Of a DNA stretch of 64,000 bases, positions 25,139-36,836 are shown piece after piece. Origin of the DNA: DASUPK01 sp963821705. GTDB lineage: Bacteria; Actinomycetota; Thermoleophilia; Solirubrobacterales; 70-9. The notes below the pieces were generated by a model. That model searched no databases. It saw only the letters and a program-made list of their open reading frames with translations, and was not told the DNA's origin. Numbering within the stretch: position 1 is the stretch's first letter; the number at the start of each line of letters is the position of its first letter. Made by a program: the position numbers and the translations under genes. The stretch spans positions 248,001-312,000 of the forward strand of contig CAWGEV010000005.1 in the NCBI GenBank assembly GCA_963821705.1, read 5' to 3'.

Positions 25139-26109
25139 GTGGCTTCCGAGCAAATCGCGGAGCGCCTTCACGTCACCCGCTCGCGGGCCAAGCCGGGCGG
25201 CCGCACCGCTGAGTCCGGGGACAAGGTCCCGTTCCGCTCGCGCAAGCCGCCCTGGCTCAAGGTTCCGGCACCGGGCGGCCCCACCTACCGCCGCCTCAAG
25301 CAGGCGATCGAGGGCGACAACCTCCACACGGTCTGCCAGGAGGCGAACTGCCCGAACGTCGGCGAGTGCTGGGAGCGCGGCACGGCCACGTTCATGATCC
25401 TGGGCGACGTCTGCACCCGCCGGTGCGGCTTCTGCAACGTCCAGACCGGCAAGCCGACCTGGAACGACCCGCTCGAGCCGCTGCGCGTCGCCAACCAGGT
25501 GAAGCGGATGGGGCTGCGACACGCCGTGATCACCTCGGTCGACCGCGATGACCTGCCGGACTACGGGGCGGGCGCGTTCGTCGGCGTGATCCGCTCGATC
25601 CGCCGGATGGCGCCCGGCTGCAAGGTCGAGGTCCTGACCCCCGACTTCCGCGGGCAGGAGATGCCGCTTGCGAAGGTGATCGCCGAGCGGCCCGACGTCT
25701 TCAACCATAACGTCGAGACCGTTGCGCGGCTGTATCCGATGGCGCGGCGCGGCTCGGACTTCATGCGCTCCGCGCGCGTGCTGCGAATGGCGAAGGAGAT
25801 GGGCCGCTCCGAGGTCGTCACCAAGTCCGGTCTGATGGTCGGGCTGGGGGAGGAGTTCGACGAGATGGTCGAGGCCTTCGCGATCCTCCGCGATCATGGG
25901 GTCCAGGTCCTGACCGTCGGCCAGTACCTCCGGCCCACCGAGAAGCACCTGCCGGTCGACCGCTACTGGCATCCGGACGAGTTCAAGGCACTCGAGAAGC
26001 GGCCTACGACCTCGGGTTCGAGTCGGTCGCGTCCGGTCCCCTGGTCCGCTCGAGCTACCACGCGGACGAGCAGCTGGTGCAAGGGCGCGCGTTAGCGCGA
26101 CCCGTTTGA
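25139..26109 (+). CDS. lipA: lipoyl synthase LipA, frame broken near the 3' end
   Basis: Radical SAM enzyme that inserts two sulfurs into octanoyl-lipoyl domains. GTG start. Auxiliary cluster cysteines C66, C71, C77 (CQEANCPNVGEC) and radical SAM cysteines C92, C96, C99 (CTRRCGFC) are intact. Read straight through, the frame ends at 26095 with an unrelated tail after FKALE. Changing frame near 25995 gives AAYDLGFESVASGPLVRSSY and a stop at 26107-26109. The RSSY serine in that segment is the fourth ligand of the auxiliary cluster, so the uncorrected protein should be inactive. A sequencing error of one or two bases is the simplest explanation. Confidence 0.9.
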
Positions 26110-26123
26110 TGGCGAAGCCATCC
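26094..26123 (+). repeat. dispersed GGCGAAGCC element, copy 3
   Basis: AGCGCGACCCGTTTGATGGC then GAAGCCATCC. GATGGC-GAA-GCCATC forms a six-bp hairpin with a GAA loop. It overlaps the restored lipA stop codon. Confidence 0.55.
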
Positions 26124-26179
26124 CGCCCCGCCCTTTAGGCCCGCGCACCTTTACCTGCAAAGGCGTGTTTCGGGGTCCG

Positions 26180-26185
26180 TAGCCT
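26180..26185 (+). promoter_or_regulatory. possible -10 box for a leaderless transcript
   Basis: TAGCCT ends seven bases before ATG 26193, with no Shine-Dalgarno site. Confidence 0.35.
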
Positions 26186-26192
26186 CGAAATC

Positions 26193-27431
26193 ATGCGTGC
26201 CCGCCGCCGACATCGAACGCCGGCTGCTCCGCTTAGCGTCCGCCGCCGTCTACCAACGATCGTCCTCCTGATCGCGGCCGCTCTGACGCTGATGCTCGCG
26301 GCCGGGCCTCTCGTAGGCGGAGCCTCCTCCCAGACGAGCGGCACGAGCGTCAAGAAGAACCCGCTGGCGGCCAACGGGATGTGGATCTGGTACCTGAGCC
26401 GCTCCTCGCACGGCAAGCTCGGGGCGATCGCGAAGAAGGCGCGCGCGCACGGCATCGGCACGGTCCTGATCAAGTCGGGCGACGGCACCACGTACTGGAA
26501 CCAGTTCTCGCCGTCCGTCGTCGCCGGCCTGCACGCCCGCGGCCTGAATGTCTGCGCCTGGCAGTTCCTCTACGGCTCGAAGCCGGGGAAGGAGGCGCGG
26601 GTGGGCGCCGCCGCCGTCGCCAACGGGGCCGACTGCCTGGTGATGGACGTGGAGGGCCAGTACGAGGGCAAGTACGCCCAGGCCTCCTTCTACATGTCGA
26701 CGCTGCGCTCCCTGATCGGCGAGGGCTATCCGGTCGGACTGGCGAGCTTCCCCTACGTCGACTATCACCCGGCGCTGCCCTACTCGGTGTTCCTGGGGCC
26801 GGGTGGCGCGCAGTACAACGTGCCGCAGCTCTACTGGAAGGACATCGGGACCACGGTCGACCAGGGCTACATCCACACCTGGGTGTGGAACCGGATCTAC
26901 GGGACGCACATCGAGCCGCTCGGTCAGGTCTACAGCCGGCCGAAGGCGGGGCAGATCCTGCGGTTCCGCGCCCTCGCCCTCTCACACGGCTTCGACGGCG
27001 TCAGCTGGTGGGACTGGCAGGAGGCGGGGAACCGGCAGTGGAAGGCGGTCGGTTCACCGGTCTCGCCGGCCTCCACCGGACCCTACCCCAGCTATCCGTT
27101 CTTGCACCTCGGCTCGAAGGGCGACTTCGTTGCGTGGGCGCAGCAGCTGCTCGCCGGCGGGGGCTACGCCGTGCCGATCAACGGCTACTTCCAGGCGCCG
27201 ACGCAGTCGGGGGTCTATGCCTTCCAGCGGGATCACGGGCTGCCGCAGACGGGCAACCTCGACGTCGCCACCTGGCCGCTGCTCCTTCAGAACAAGCCGC
27301 TCCCCGTTCGCTGGACCACTGGCGGCGCAGTCGCGGCGGGATCACATGGCGTGGCCCTGCCGCCGCCGAAGTCGGCCAAGCTCCCGGCGGTGCGGGACGA
27401 GATCCCGCCGCCGTCCAAGCGGGCGCCCTAG
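26193..27431 (+). CDS. secreted GH25-like TIM-barrel protein with peptidoglycan-binding domain
   Basis: 412 residues. A basic N terminus and hydrophobic stretch (about 20-45) form a signal peptide or anchor. The barrel begins NGMWIWYLSRS, with LIKSGDGTTYW, CAWQFLYG, a conserved DCLVMDVEGQYEGKY (Asp and Glu at a barrel strand end, as in GH25-like enzymes), and VPQLYWKD and DGVSWWDWQEAG late in the fold. A PG_binding_1 module follows at about 305-370 (LHLGSKGDFVAWAQQLL to TGNLDVATW). It ends in a Pro-rich tail. It probably binds or cuts cell wall glycans; catalytic activity is not certain. Confidence 0.8.
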   Translation: MRARRRHRTPAAPLSVRRRLPTIVLLIAAALTLMLAAGPLVGGASSQTSGTSVKKNPLAANGMWIWYLSRSSHGKLGAIAKKARAHGIGTVLIKSGDGTTYWNQFSPSVVAGLHARGLNVCAWQFLYGSKPGKEARVGAAAVANGADCLVMDVEGQYEGKYAQASFYMSTLRSLIGEGYPVGLASFPYVDYHPALPYSVFLGPGGAQYNVPQLYWKDIGTTVDQGYIHTWVWNRIYGTHIEPLGQVYSRPKAGQILRFRALALSHGFDGVSWWDWQEAGNRQWKAVGSPVSPASTGPYPSYPFLHLGSKGDFVAWAQQLLAGGGYAVPINGYFQAPTQSGVYAFQRDHGLPQTGNLDVATWPLLLQNKPLPVRWTTGGAVAAGSHGVALPPPKSAKLPAVRDEIPPPSKRAP

Positions 27432-27476
27432 CCGAGACGAGCAGCCCGGTGGCCGCTCTAGTGTTCGCCGCGCCAG

Positions 27477-28349
27477 GTGCTGCCGCTGAAGGACAACAAC
27501 CCGACCTCGCGGTTCCCCGTGGTCACGGTCGGGCTGATCGTCGCTTGCTTCATCGTCTTCTTCTGGCAGCTCAACTTCCCGACCAACCAGCGGCTCAGCG
27601 AGGCGGGGTTCGGGCACATCGACCAGAGCTCTCTGGAATACGGCGCGATCCCGTACCGGATCACTCATCCCAACGTCGGGGACTGCTCGATCGGCGCCGT
27701 CGGGGAGCCGGTGCCGAACGAGTTCCAGGCCGGCGTGGTGTGCCCGGGGACGCAGGACTACCGGGATGCCGTGGCGCGGAGCACGGCCAATCCGGGCGCC
27801 GACCTGGGCCCGTTCACGATCGATCAGAAGCCCTGGTACGTGACGATCTTCACCTCGATGTTCATGCACGGGGGCTGGCTCCACATCCTCGGCAACATGC
27901 TGTTCCTCTGGGTCTTCGGGAACAACATCGAGGACCGCCTGGGGCGTGTGAAGTTCCTGCTCTTCTACCTGGTCGCCGGGCTGATCGCCGTCTACACGCA
28001 GGCGCTGATCGATCCCGGGTCCACGGCGCCGACGATCGGGGCGAGCGGCGCGATCGCGGGCGTGCTCGGCGCGTACGCCTGGCTCTATCCGCGTGCGAGG
28101 GTGCTCACGCTGATCTTCATCATCTTCTTCGTCACCCTGGTGGAGATTCCGGCGTTGATCCTGCTGGCGCTCTGGTTCATCCTTCAGTTCGTCCCGGCGC
28201 TGGGACAGGTCGCGGTCGGATCCGGGGGCGACCAGGGAGTCGCCTACTTCGCGCACGTGGGCGGGTTCGTCTTCGGTTCGGTCGTGGCGCTGGCGATTCT
28301 GTACCTGAAACGAAGACGCGATTCCGAGCCGCGCTTATCCGTCTACTGA
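27477..28349 (+). CDS. rhomboid family intramembrane serine protease
   Basis: 290 residues from GTG 27477. Catalytic Ser190 in GASG, catalytic His260 in AYFAHVGG, and the HxxxN pair His136/Asn140 (HILGN) are present, so it is probably active. Six or seven membrane segments are predicted. Between helix 1 and 2 lies an extra-cytoplasmic loop of about 85 residues with two cysteines (C70, C89). It cleaves transmembrane substrates; none is evident here. Seven bases separate it from the next gene. Confidence 0.93.
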   Translation: MLPLKDNNPTSRFPVVTVGLIVACFIVFFWQLNFPTNQRLSEAGFGHIDQSSLEYGAIPYRITHPNVGDCSIGAVGEPVPNEFQAGVVCPGTQDYRDAVARSTANPGADLGPFTIDQKPWYVTIFTSMFMHGGWLHILGNMLFLWVFGNNIEDRLGRVKFLLFYLVAGLIAVYTQALIDPGSTAPTIGASGAIAGVLGAYAWLYPRARVLTLIFIIFFVTLVEIPALILLALWFILQFVPALGQVAVGSGGDQGVAYFAHVGGFVFGSVVALAILYLKRRRDSEPRLSVY

Positions 28350-28355
28350 GCGAAA

Positions 28356-28571
28356 TTGGACCCGGATCTCAGGACCGCCCTCCTGCTGCTCGGCCTGATC
28401 TTCTGCGGCTTCTTCGCCGCGGTGACGATCTACGTGATCGTCGACACCGGGCTGCGCCTGAGGACGTACGGCGACATCGGCGCGATCGGGCTCTACGCGG
28501 TCTCGCTTCTGATCGTGGGGATGATCGCCGCGGGGCTGATCGGCGCAATCCGGAACCCGCCCGATGAGTAA
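28356..28571 (+). CDS. small two-helix membrane protein
   Basis: 71 residues from TTG 28356, six bases after the rhomboid stop. Two hydrophobic helices (about 8-30 and 42-64) joined by a short polar loop RLRTYGDIG. No family recognised. Its last eight bases overlap the start of the next gene, which argues for a real, coupled gene. Confidence 0.65.
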   Translation: MDPDLRTALLLLGLIFCGFFAAVTIYVIVDTGLRLRTYGDIGAIGLYAVSLLIVGMIAAGLIGAIRNPPDE

Positions 28572-29622
28572 GTGCGTGATCGTCATCATCGCCGTGGTCC
28601 TGGTCTTCGGCGCGACGGCCGTTGTCGCGGTGGCGATCTGGCCGAATCGGTCCGGTTCGGGAGGGTCCACCGTCACGAAGCAGCCTGCGGCGGTCCCGGC
28701 CGCGACGACAGCGCAGGCGGCGCCCTCTCTGGCCTCGCCCGACATCGGCACCGCACCGCTCCAGGTCGATACGCACTTCGCCCTGCGTTCCGTCACGGGG
28801 CCGCTGTCGGTGCACTACCACTTCAGGCATCCGCCGCTCGCGGGCGTGCTCTTCGACGTGAAGACGGGGAAGGTGCTCTGGGACCGGAACCCGCACCTCG
28901 AGCACCCGATCGCCAGCCTGACGAAGATGATGACCGCGCTCTTGGTCGCCGATCGGAACCGGCCGAACGAGCGGGTGGAGATCAGTGCCAAGGCCGCGCA
29001 CACGCCGGGCTCGGCGACCGGTCTGCTGCCGCGCGGCAAGAAGGTGCCGCTCGAGCCGCTGCTGCAGGCGCTGATCATGATCTCGGCGAACGACGCGGCG
29101 GTCGCGCTGGCGCAACACGACGGCGGGACCGTGAGCCGCTTCATCAAGGAGATGAACTTCCAGGCCAGGTCGATGGGGCTGACCTGCACCCACTACTCGA
29201 CCCCGAACGGGCTGCGGGACCGCAACAACTACTCGTGTCCCCTCGATCTCGCGGAGCTCGCGCGCGCCGACCTGGCCAACCCGCGGATCGCGAAGATCGC
29301 GCAGACCAGCACCGCGCAGCCGGCCTTCCCGATCAAGGGCAAGCATCTCTACCTCTACAACAACCACTACTTCCTGCAGCACGGCCTGCCGGGCCTGCCG
29401 CAGGCGCAGGTCACCGGGCTGAAGACGGGGTTCACCGATCCCGCCGGACGCTGCTACGTGACCACGGCGCGGGTCGACGGCCATCAGCTCGGCGTCGTTC
29501 TGCTCCACTCCCCGAACCCGACCACCCAGGTTCCGGCGCTGCTCCGGGCCGGCTTCGTCGCGGTGGGCGCGGTGCCGCCCACCCCGAGCCCTCCCAAGGT
29601 CAAGCAGCCGCCGAGCGACTAG
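28564..29622 (+). CDS. D-alanyl-D-alanine carboxypeptidase (peptidase S11, DacA-like)
   Basis: 352 residues with an N-terminal signal anchor (3-26), a Thr/Pro/Ala-rich spacer, and the penicillin-binding catalytic domain. Active-site motifs are all present: SLTK (118-121), SAN (174-176) and KTG (287-289). It trims the terminal D-Ala of peptidoglycan stems outside the membrane. The C-terminal amphipathic anchor of classical PBP5 is missing; the protein ends in a Pro/Lys-rich tail, and anchoring is by the N-terminal helix. Confidence 0.93.
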   Translation: MSKCVIVIIAVVLVFGATAVVAVAIWPNRSGSGGSTVTKQPAAVPAATTAQAAPSLASPDIGTAPLQVDTHFALRSVTGPLSVHYHFRHPPLAGVLFDVKTGKVLWDRNPHLEHPIASLTKMMTALLVADRNRPNERVEISAKAAHTPGSATGLLPRGKKVPLEPLLQALIMISANDAAVALAQHDGGTVSRFIKEMNFQARSMGLTCTHYSTPNGLRDRNNYSCPLDLAELARADLANPRIAKIAQTSTAQPAFPIKGKHLYLYNNHYFLQHGLPGLPQAQVTGLKTGFTDPAGRCYVTTARVDGHQLGVVLLHSPNPTTQVPALLRAGFVAVGAVPPTPSPPKVKQPPSD

Positions 29623-29629
29623 CCGGCCG

Positions 29630-30535
29630 ATGAACGAGCGGGCGCCAGCGTCGTTGCCGTCGCGCTGGCCCGCGCCCTCGCGGCCGATCCTCGCGTGCAT
29701 CGGCATCTGCGCCGCCCTCTTCATCGTCGCGGCGGTCGATCTGGCGCACACCGAGTCGCGGCTGCCCGACTTCCACACGCCCGCTTGCCGGCCGAACGAG
29801 GCGAGCTGTTTCAACGCGCAGCTCAGCGAGGGGGTGGCGGAGGACAGGGCGGCCGATCCGCTGCAGAGGCAGTACGGCTCGCGCGCCTGGGTCTACGGCT
29901 TCGCCATCCTGGCGACGATCGCGCTCGGCACCGCCTGGAGCCTGCGCACGAACCCCCGCACCCAGTGGCTGCGGATCTTCACCAACCTGGGGGTGATCGG
30001 GGTGTGGCTCGGCATCGGGGTGGTCGTGGTGCTCGTGACCACCGACGGAAACGCGGTGACTCCTCCCGCTGCCCCGCTGCTGATGCTGCCGGTCGTTCTG
30101 CTCGTCACGGCGGCCGTCGGCACGCTGATCGGCCGCTCGGAGGGCTGGGCGGAGGAGGGTCAGGCCGACGCGATCAGGGAAAGGGTCGTGCACATCGGCA
30201 AGCTGGCGATCCACATCGGCACGGCGGGCCAGGCGAAACGGTCGCGGCTCGAAGAGCTCGGGCGATGGCTGGCGATGACGGCGCTGGGCCTGACGGCGGT
30301 GACGTGCATCTTCGCCCTCGCCTTCGTCGTATCTCAGCCGGACTGCTCGACCGGTGGCGGCCCGCCGTCCTGGACGAGCCCGATCGACTCGATCGCGGCG
30401 GTTGCGGCAATCGGCGGGATGGCGGCGGGCATCGGAGGGCTCATCCTGCGGCGGTGGATCGCGGCGCTGATCAGCCTGATCACGTGCCCGGTGGCGCTCC
30501 TCTTCGTCCTGGCCAGCACCTGTGTCTTCTACTGA
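29630..30535 (+). CDS. multi-pass membrane protein of unknown function
   Basis: 301 residues, seven bases after the S11 peptidase. Predicted segments: one near residues 20-38, then a loop of about 50 residues with two cysteines (CRPNEASC), two in the middle (about 88-140), and three after residue 210. A soluble stretch (GRSEGWAEEGQADAIRERV) separates the halves. No family recognised. Confidence 0.75.
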   Translation: MNERAPASLPSRWPAPSRPILACIGICAALFIVAAVDLAHTESRLPDFHTPACRPNEASCFNAQLSEGVAEDRAADPLQRQYGSRAWVYGFAILATIALGTAWSLRTNPRTQWLRIFTNLGVIGVWLGIGVVVVLVTTDGNAVTPPAAPLLMLPVVLLVTAAVGTLIGRSEGWAEEGQADAIRERVVHIGKLAIHIGTAGQAKRSRLEELGRWLAMTALGLTAVTCIFALAFVVSQPDCSTGGGPPSWTSPIDSIAAVAAIGGMAAGIGGLILRRWIAALISLITCPVALLFVLASTCVFY

Positions 30536-30587
30536 TCGACCCGATGGCCTTTGCACAGAGGCATCCCGGGTATATGAATTAGGGGCG

Positions 30588-31112
30588 ATGACGACACCTC
30601 TTCACATCCTGGCTCTGCAGAACACGGTCCAGAAGTCGGGTGGGAGCCTGGGGGTGTCCGTTGAGATCATCGGCGCGACGATCATTGCGTGCATCCTGTT
30701 GACGGCGACCGTGCTGCTGCTCTCGCGGTTCAGGCGGCAGCGCGATTCGATGATGGTCCGGGAGTGGCGGGCCCGGGAGCAGATGCAGGAGCTCTGCCCC
30801 GAGGGCTGGACCGCTCGGATCGTCCTCTACGGTGACGGCGCGCCGCTGCCGGACGACGCCCCGACCGCCGGCGAGCGGAAAGTCTGCGTGGAGTGGACGG
30901 AGTACGAGTCCGATCGGGCGGGCCACACCGAGGTCGCGGTGGCCCGGCGGATGTGGGCGAAGACGATCTCCGGCGCGCTCCGGGGGATGCTCGCCGACCG
31001 GCAGCTCGACGTCGAGCTGGAGAAGATCGAGCGCAAGGTGATCGAGGACACTTCCGATGGCGGCGGGACGGGCCCACCGGCGACGGGACCGAAGGGCGCG
31101 CCGGGTCCTTAG
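30588..31112 (+). CDS. single-span membrane protein of unknown function
   Basis: 174 residues from ATG 30588 with AGGGG just upstream. A periplasmic-side N terminus, one transmembrane helix (about 25-48), then a basic coiled segment and a folded cytoplasmic domain (CPEGWTARIVLYGDGAPLP, RKVCVEWTEYESD, VARRMWAKTISGALRGML). It ends in a Gly/Pro-rich tail. No family recognised. Confidence 0.7.
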   Translation: MTTPLHILALQNTVQKSGGSLGVSVEIIGATIIACILLTATVLLLSRFRRQRDSMMVREWRAREQMQELCPEGWTARIVLYGDGAPLPDDAPTAGERKVCVEWTEYESDRAGHTEVAVARRMWAKTISGALRGMLADRQLDVELEKIERKVIEDTSDGGGTGPPATGPKGAPGP

Positions 31113-31146
31113 CCGCATCTGCTCGGGCTTACAATCGGCCTCCCAC

Positions 31147-31219
31147 GGGGCCATAGCTCAGTTGGGAGAGCGCCTGCTTTGCAAGCAGGAGGTCGCCGGT
31201 TCGATCCCGGCTGGCTCCA
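31147..31219 (+). tRNA. tRNA-Ala (anticodon TGC)
   Basis: 73 nt. Acceptor GGGGCCA/TGGCTCC includes the G3:U70 wobble that identifies alanine tRNAs. Anticodon stem CCTGC/GCAGG with loop TTTGCAA. T arm GCCGG-TTCGATC-CCGGC. CCA not encoded. A TACAAT -10 box lies at 31130-31135. Confidence 0.97.
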
Positions 31220-31231
31220 TCTCAATGGCTG

Positions 31232-31256
31232 AAAGCGCGGCGATTGGCGCTTTATT
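31232..31256 (+). terminator. probable terminator after tRNA-Ala(TGC)
   Basis: AAAGCGC and GCGCTTT form a seven-bp stem around GGCGATTG, running into TTTATT. It lies 12 bases after the tRNA. Confidence 0.55.
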
Positions 31257-31378
31257 CACCGTCGCCGGGCAAAAAGCGCCAACTCCGCAGGTCTCACCGC
31301 GCCTCGGCGTGAAATCGGCGGTTCGATGACCTTCGGCCCGCGTCGCTTCCCTGTCCAGGTGGGCCAACTGTCAAGCTT

Positions 31379-32512
31379 GTGCGGACTTTGGCCGAGCGAA
31401 TGGGTGTGAGATCGATCGCTTCCCTCGCCGGGACCTGCCTCCTGCTGCTCTGCGCGTCCTCCCTCGGATCGCCCCAGTCGGCGTCGGCGAAGCGCGGCGG
31501 CTGTGACCGCAACCTGAATCCGGCCGCCGGGTTCGTCCAGCCGCGCGGAATGGTGCGGGTGTCGGGAGCCGTCTGCTCGAAGGGCAGGGTGAAGATCCAA
31601 CAGTTGAAGAGGGGCTCGTGGCGCGGTGTGGGGCGGACGACAGCGGACCGGGCCGGTAGCTTCTCCACCTGCATTCGGCTTCGAAGAGGCGGCGGGAAGA
31701 TCCGGCTGCGTGCCGTCGGCAGCGACGGGAGCCTGGCCCGCGCCACGGTGCGGGCCTCGCCGCAGGGGTCGGGCACCTGCGGGCTCCAGCTCCTCAAGCA
31801 GGACCTGGCCACGGACCCGGATCCCATCCCGCTCTGGGGCGACATCGACGCCGTCTCGCCGGATCGTGCCCAGTGGTTCTCCTCCGGCGGGCCCGACGGA
31901 GGCCCCTTCCGCCGCATGACGGCCCGAGACGGCGACCTCTACCACGGCAACAGCGAGCGAGCCGAGCTCGGCAACAGCAACTACCTGCTCGACCACGGCA
32001 AGCTGGACACCTTCTACCTCTATCGCGCCGGCATGCGCCGTGTGACCTCCTTCTGGATGCGCCTGCCGCCCGACTTCCCGATCGACACCGGGGACTGGCA
32101 GGTCGTCATGCAGATGAAGCAGACCGATCCGGCGAACAACGCCGACGGCACCCCGGTCATCGCCCTGCAGGCGACCGAGGGCCAGTGGATCCTGAAGCAG
32201 TCCGCTTCCGCCGGCGTCTCCGAGGACACGCGGGTTCTCTGGCACACCCCCGCGACCGTCGGGATCTGGACCCGGATCGTCGTGGACGCGACCTACACCA
32301 CCGATCCCTCCCAGGGCCGGATCGCGATCTCGATCGGCGGAGTCAGCAGCCCGGAGTTCCACACCTACACGCTGAAGTACGAGGTCAGCCCGCCGGGCGA
32401 GGGACTGCAGGCGGGCGACCCGATCCCCTCGCACCTTCGCCTGGGCATCTACCACGACCCGGCGATGCCGGGCACCTCGGTGGATATCGCCGACGTTCAG
32501 ATCTTCGGCTAG
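31379..32512 (+). CDS. secreted polysaccharide lyase-like protein
   Basis: 377 residues from GTG 31379 (ATG 31400 is an alternative; neither has a clear ribosome site). A signal peptide ends near SASAKRG. Residues about 45-135 form an Ig-like beta domain. The C-terminal 240 residues look like a concanavalin-like jelly roll of the heparin lyase I / PL20 type: GNSERAELGN (the Arg and Glu of this motif sit in the active cleft), SFWMRLPPDFP, GDWQVVMQMKQ, and the late HTYTLKYEV and LRLGIYHDP strands. Substrate unknown; uronic acid polymers are typical of these families. Confidence 0.75.
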   Translation: MRTLAERMGVRSIASLAGTCLLLLCASSLGSPQSASAKRGGCDRNLNPAAGFVQPRGMVRVSGAVCSKGRVKIQQLKRGSWRGVGRTTADRAGSFSTCIRLRRGGGKIRLRAVGSDGSLARATVRASPQGSGTCGLQLLKQDLATDPDPIPLWGDIDAVSPDRAQWFSSGGPDGGPFRRMTARDGDLYHGNSERAELGNSNYLLDHGKLDTFYLYRAGMRRVTSFWMRLPPDFPIDTGDWQVVMQMKQTDPANNADGTPVIALQATEGQWILKQSASAGVSEDTRVLWHTPATVGIWTRIVVDATYTTDPSQGRIAISIGGVSSPEFHTYTLKYEVSPPGEGLQAGDPIPSHLRLGIYHDPAMPGTSVDIADVQIFG

Positions 32513-32586
32513 GTCCACCGGTTGCGTTGAGGCGAATGCCCGTGTGAGAGACTGGCCCTGCTGGCGATGCGCCCCCAGGAGGGGCA

Positions 32587-33906
<1,320 letters not shown>

Positions 33907-33913
33907 CCTCGGC

Positions 33914-35221
<1,308 letters not shown>

Positions 35222-35342
35222 GATGCGCGGTCTGGCCGCCTCGAGGGATAGAAGCTTAGGCGCTGAGCCTCCCATGTGATAGCTGGATCCGTGCCTGGAC
35301 CCTGCACCCAAGCGACCAATTTCCGGCCGTTTGCCTCATGCC

Positions 35343-36683
35343 CTAGGCAGGGGAGCGCCGGTCGCCCCCGCGCCGCCCAGGTCGCTCGCCGTCGCCGTCG
35401 CGCCGGTGCGTCGCCGGCGCGGCCCGAATCTGGTTCTTCCCGGCTCTCTTCGCGCGCAGCAGCGCCCGGTCGGCCGCGTCCACGAGTGACTCCACGTCGT
35501 GCGCCGAATCGGGGATCGTCGCCGCGCCGACGCTGACCGTGACGCGCATCGATCGCCCGTCCCTCACCGGGATCCGCGTCGCCCTCATCTCCTCGCCCAG
35601 CCGCTCCCCGAGGATTGCGGCACCCTCCCGGCCGGTCTCAATCAGGATCAGGGCGAGCTCGTCACCTCCGAAACGGGCGGCGACGTCGATCGTGCGCGTC
35701 ACGTCGCTCACCACGTCGGTGACCTTCTCCAGCACCGCGTCCCCCTGCAAGTGGCCCTCCCTGTCGTTGATCTCCTTGAAGTCGTCGACGTCGAGGATGA
35801 TCAGCGAGATCGGGTGCCCGAACCTGACCGACCGTGAGACTTCGAGGTCGAGCGTCTCGGCGAAATAGCGCCGGTTCCACAACCCGGTGAGCGGATCGGT
35901 CAGAGCCTGCTCGGAAACCCGCCGGTGCAGGCGGGTCAGCGTCCGAGCGAGAACCCAGGCCAGGATGACCGCCGCGACCAGGAACCAGACCAGAATGGCG
36001 AGCGCAGGCGCCCCGATCCCCAGGAGGCCACCAGACTTCGGCGGACCGAGCATCATCAGCGTCTCGGCGTCACTGCTATCGAGAGCGATCGCGTGAGCGC
36101 GGTAGTCGTTGCCGCCGGCGCTCAGGTCCGCCGTCTGATCGGGCTTGAGCAGCTGCGACGGCGCCGGAACGGTGGACGCCAGGGTGGTGTCGCCGCGCCT
36201 CAGGACCAGCTGCCGGTCCGTCAGCGCGCGCACCGCGTTCACATACTGGCCGGCCGTGGTCGTCGAGAGGCGCAGCTTCCCGACTGGCCGCGCCATGTCC
36301 GTCAGCCCGATGCCGGCGAACGCGACCGCGTCCGCCGATCCCGAGGCGGCCAGCACTCGATCGGCATTGTCGAGCAGCTCCACGCGGACCACGCCGGGCT
36401 GCGTCGTCGCCCGGTCGACGACGGCCTGCATCTGGGCCCGCTCCCCGGACCGCAGGGCGGCGGCCAGGCTGGGCTCGCGGCCGAGCCGGCGGGCATCCGT
36501 GGCCGCATCGGCCGTGCGCTGGTGAAAGACGGCGACGGCGGTCTGCAGGCCGGCGGCGAGCCGGGCATCCGCCTTCCCCTGCTGCGAATCGTCGCTGACG
36601 AACAGCAGGATTGCGATCAGCGCCGCCGTCGGCACGATCGCGATGAGAACGAAGAAGAGGGCAAGGCGCCTTCCGAAGCTCAC
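35343..36683 (-). CDS. membrane-bound diguanylate cyclase (GGDEF)
   Basis: 446 residues. Transmembrane helices at about 8-28 and 222-246 bracket an extracytoplasmic sensor of some 190 residues (dCACHE/CHASE-like; no ligand known). The cytoplasmic GGDEF domain (about 260-420) carries the active-site variant GGDEL at 339-343, Mg-binding DVDDFKEIND, and an inhibitory I-site RTID at 330-333, exactly five residues before GGDEL. It should make cyclic di-GMP and be product-inhibited. No EAL or PilZ protein is in the window. The basic C-terminal tail is probably disordered. Confidence 0.93.
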   Translation of the reverse strand: MSFGRRLALFFVLIAIVPTAALIAILLFVSDDSQQGKADARLAAGLQTAVAVFHQRTADAATDARRLGREPSLAAALRSGERAQMQAVVDRATTQPGVVRVELLDNADRVLAASGSADAVAFAGIGLTDMARPVGKLRLSTTTAGQYVNAVRALTDRQLVLRRGDTTLASTVPAPSQLLKPDQTADLSAGGNDYRAHAIALDSSDAETLMMLGPPKSGGLLGIGAPALAILVWFLVAAVILAWVLARTLTRLHRRVSEQALTDPLTGLWNRRYFAETLDLEVSRSVRFGHPISLIILDVDDFKEINDREGHLQGDAVLEKVTDVVSDVTRTIDVAARFGGDELALILIETGREGAAILGERLGEEMRATRIPVRDGRSMRVTVSVGAATIPDSAHDVESLVDAADRALLRAKRAGKNQIRAAPATHRRDGDGERPGRRGGDRRSPA

Positions 36684-36763
36684 TCTGGAGACAGCGTATC
36701 CTTGGCCCCCGGCGCGCTCGACAGTCGGATGCGGGTCGCCGGATCACATATTCCCACCCACGC

Positions 36764-36836
36764 GGGGCTATAGCTCAGTTGGGAGAGCGCCTGGATCGCA
36801 CCCAGGAGGTCGCCGGTTCGAGTCCGGCTAGCTCCA
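36764..36836 (+). tRNA. tRNA-Ala (anticodon CGC)
   Basis: 73 nt. Acceptor GGGGCTA/TAGCTCC with the G3:U70 pair. Anticodon stem CCTGG/CCAGG, loop ATCGCAC. D and T arms match the Ala(TGC) gene at 31147. CCA not encoded. Confidence 0.97.

Noticed and set aside
26381..28567. 728-codon plus-strand frame across the GH25-like and rhomboid genes
   Set aside because: A different frame from two well-supported genes; composition is Arg/Pro/Gly-rich with no motif.
31057..31329. 90-codon frame across tRNA-Ala(TGC)
   Set aside because: Its middle is simply the translated tRNA sequence, a well-known annotation artefact.
31250..31340. Sequence after tRNA-Ala considered as an integration (att) site
   Set aside because: No integrase gene, no direct repeat of the tRNA 3' end and no foreign-looking segment beside it.
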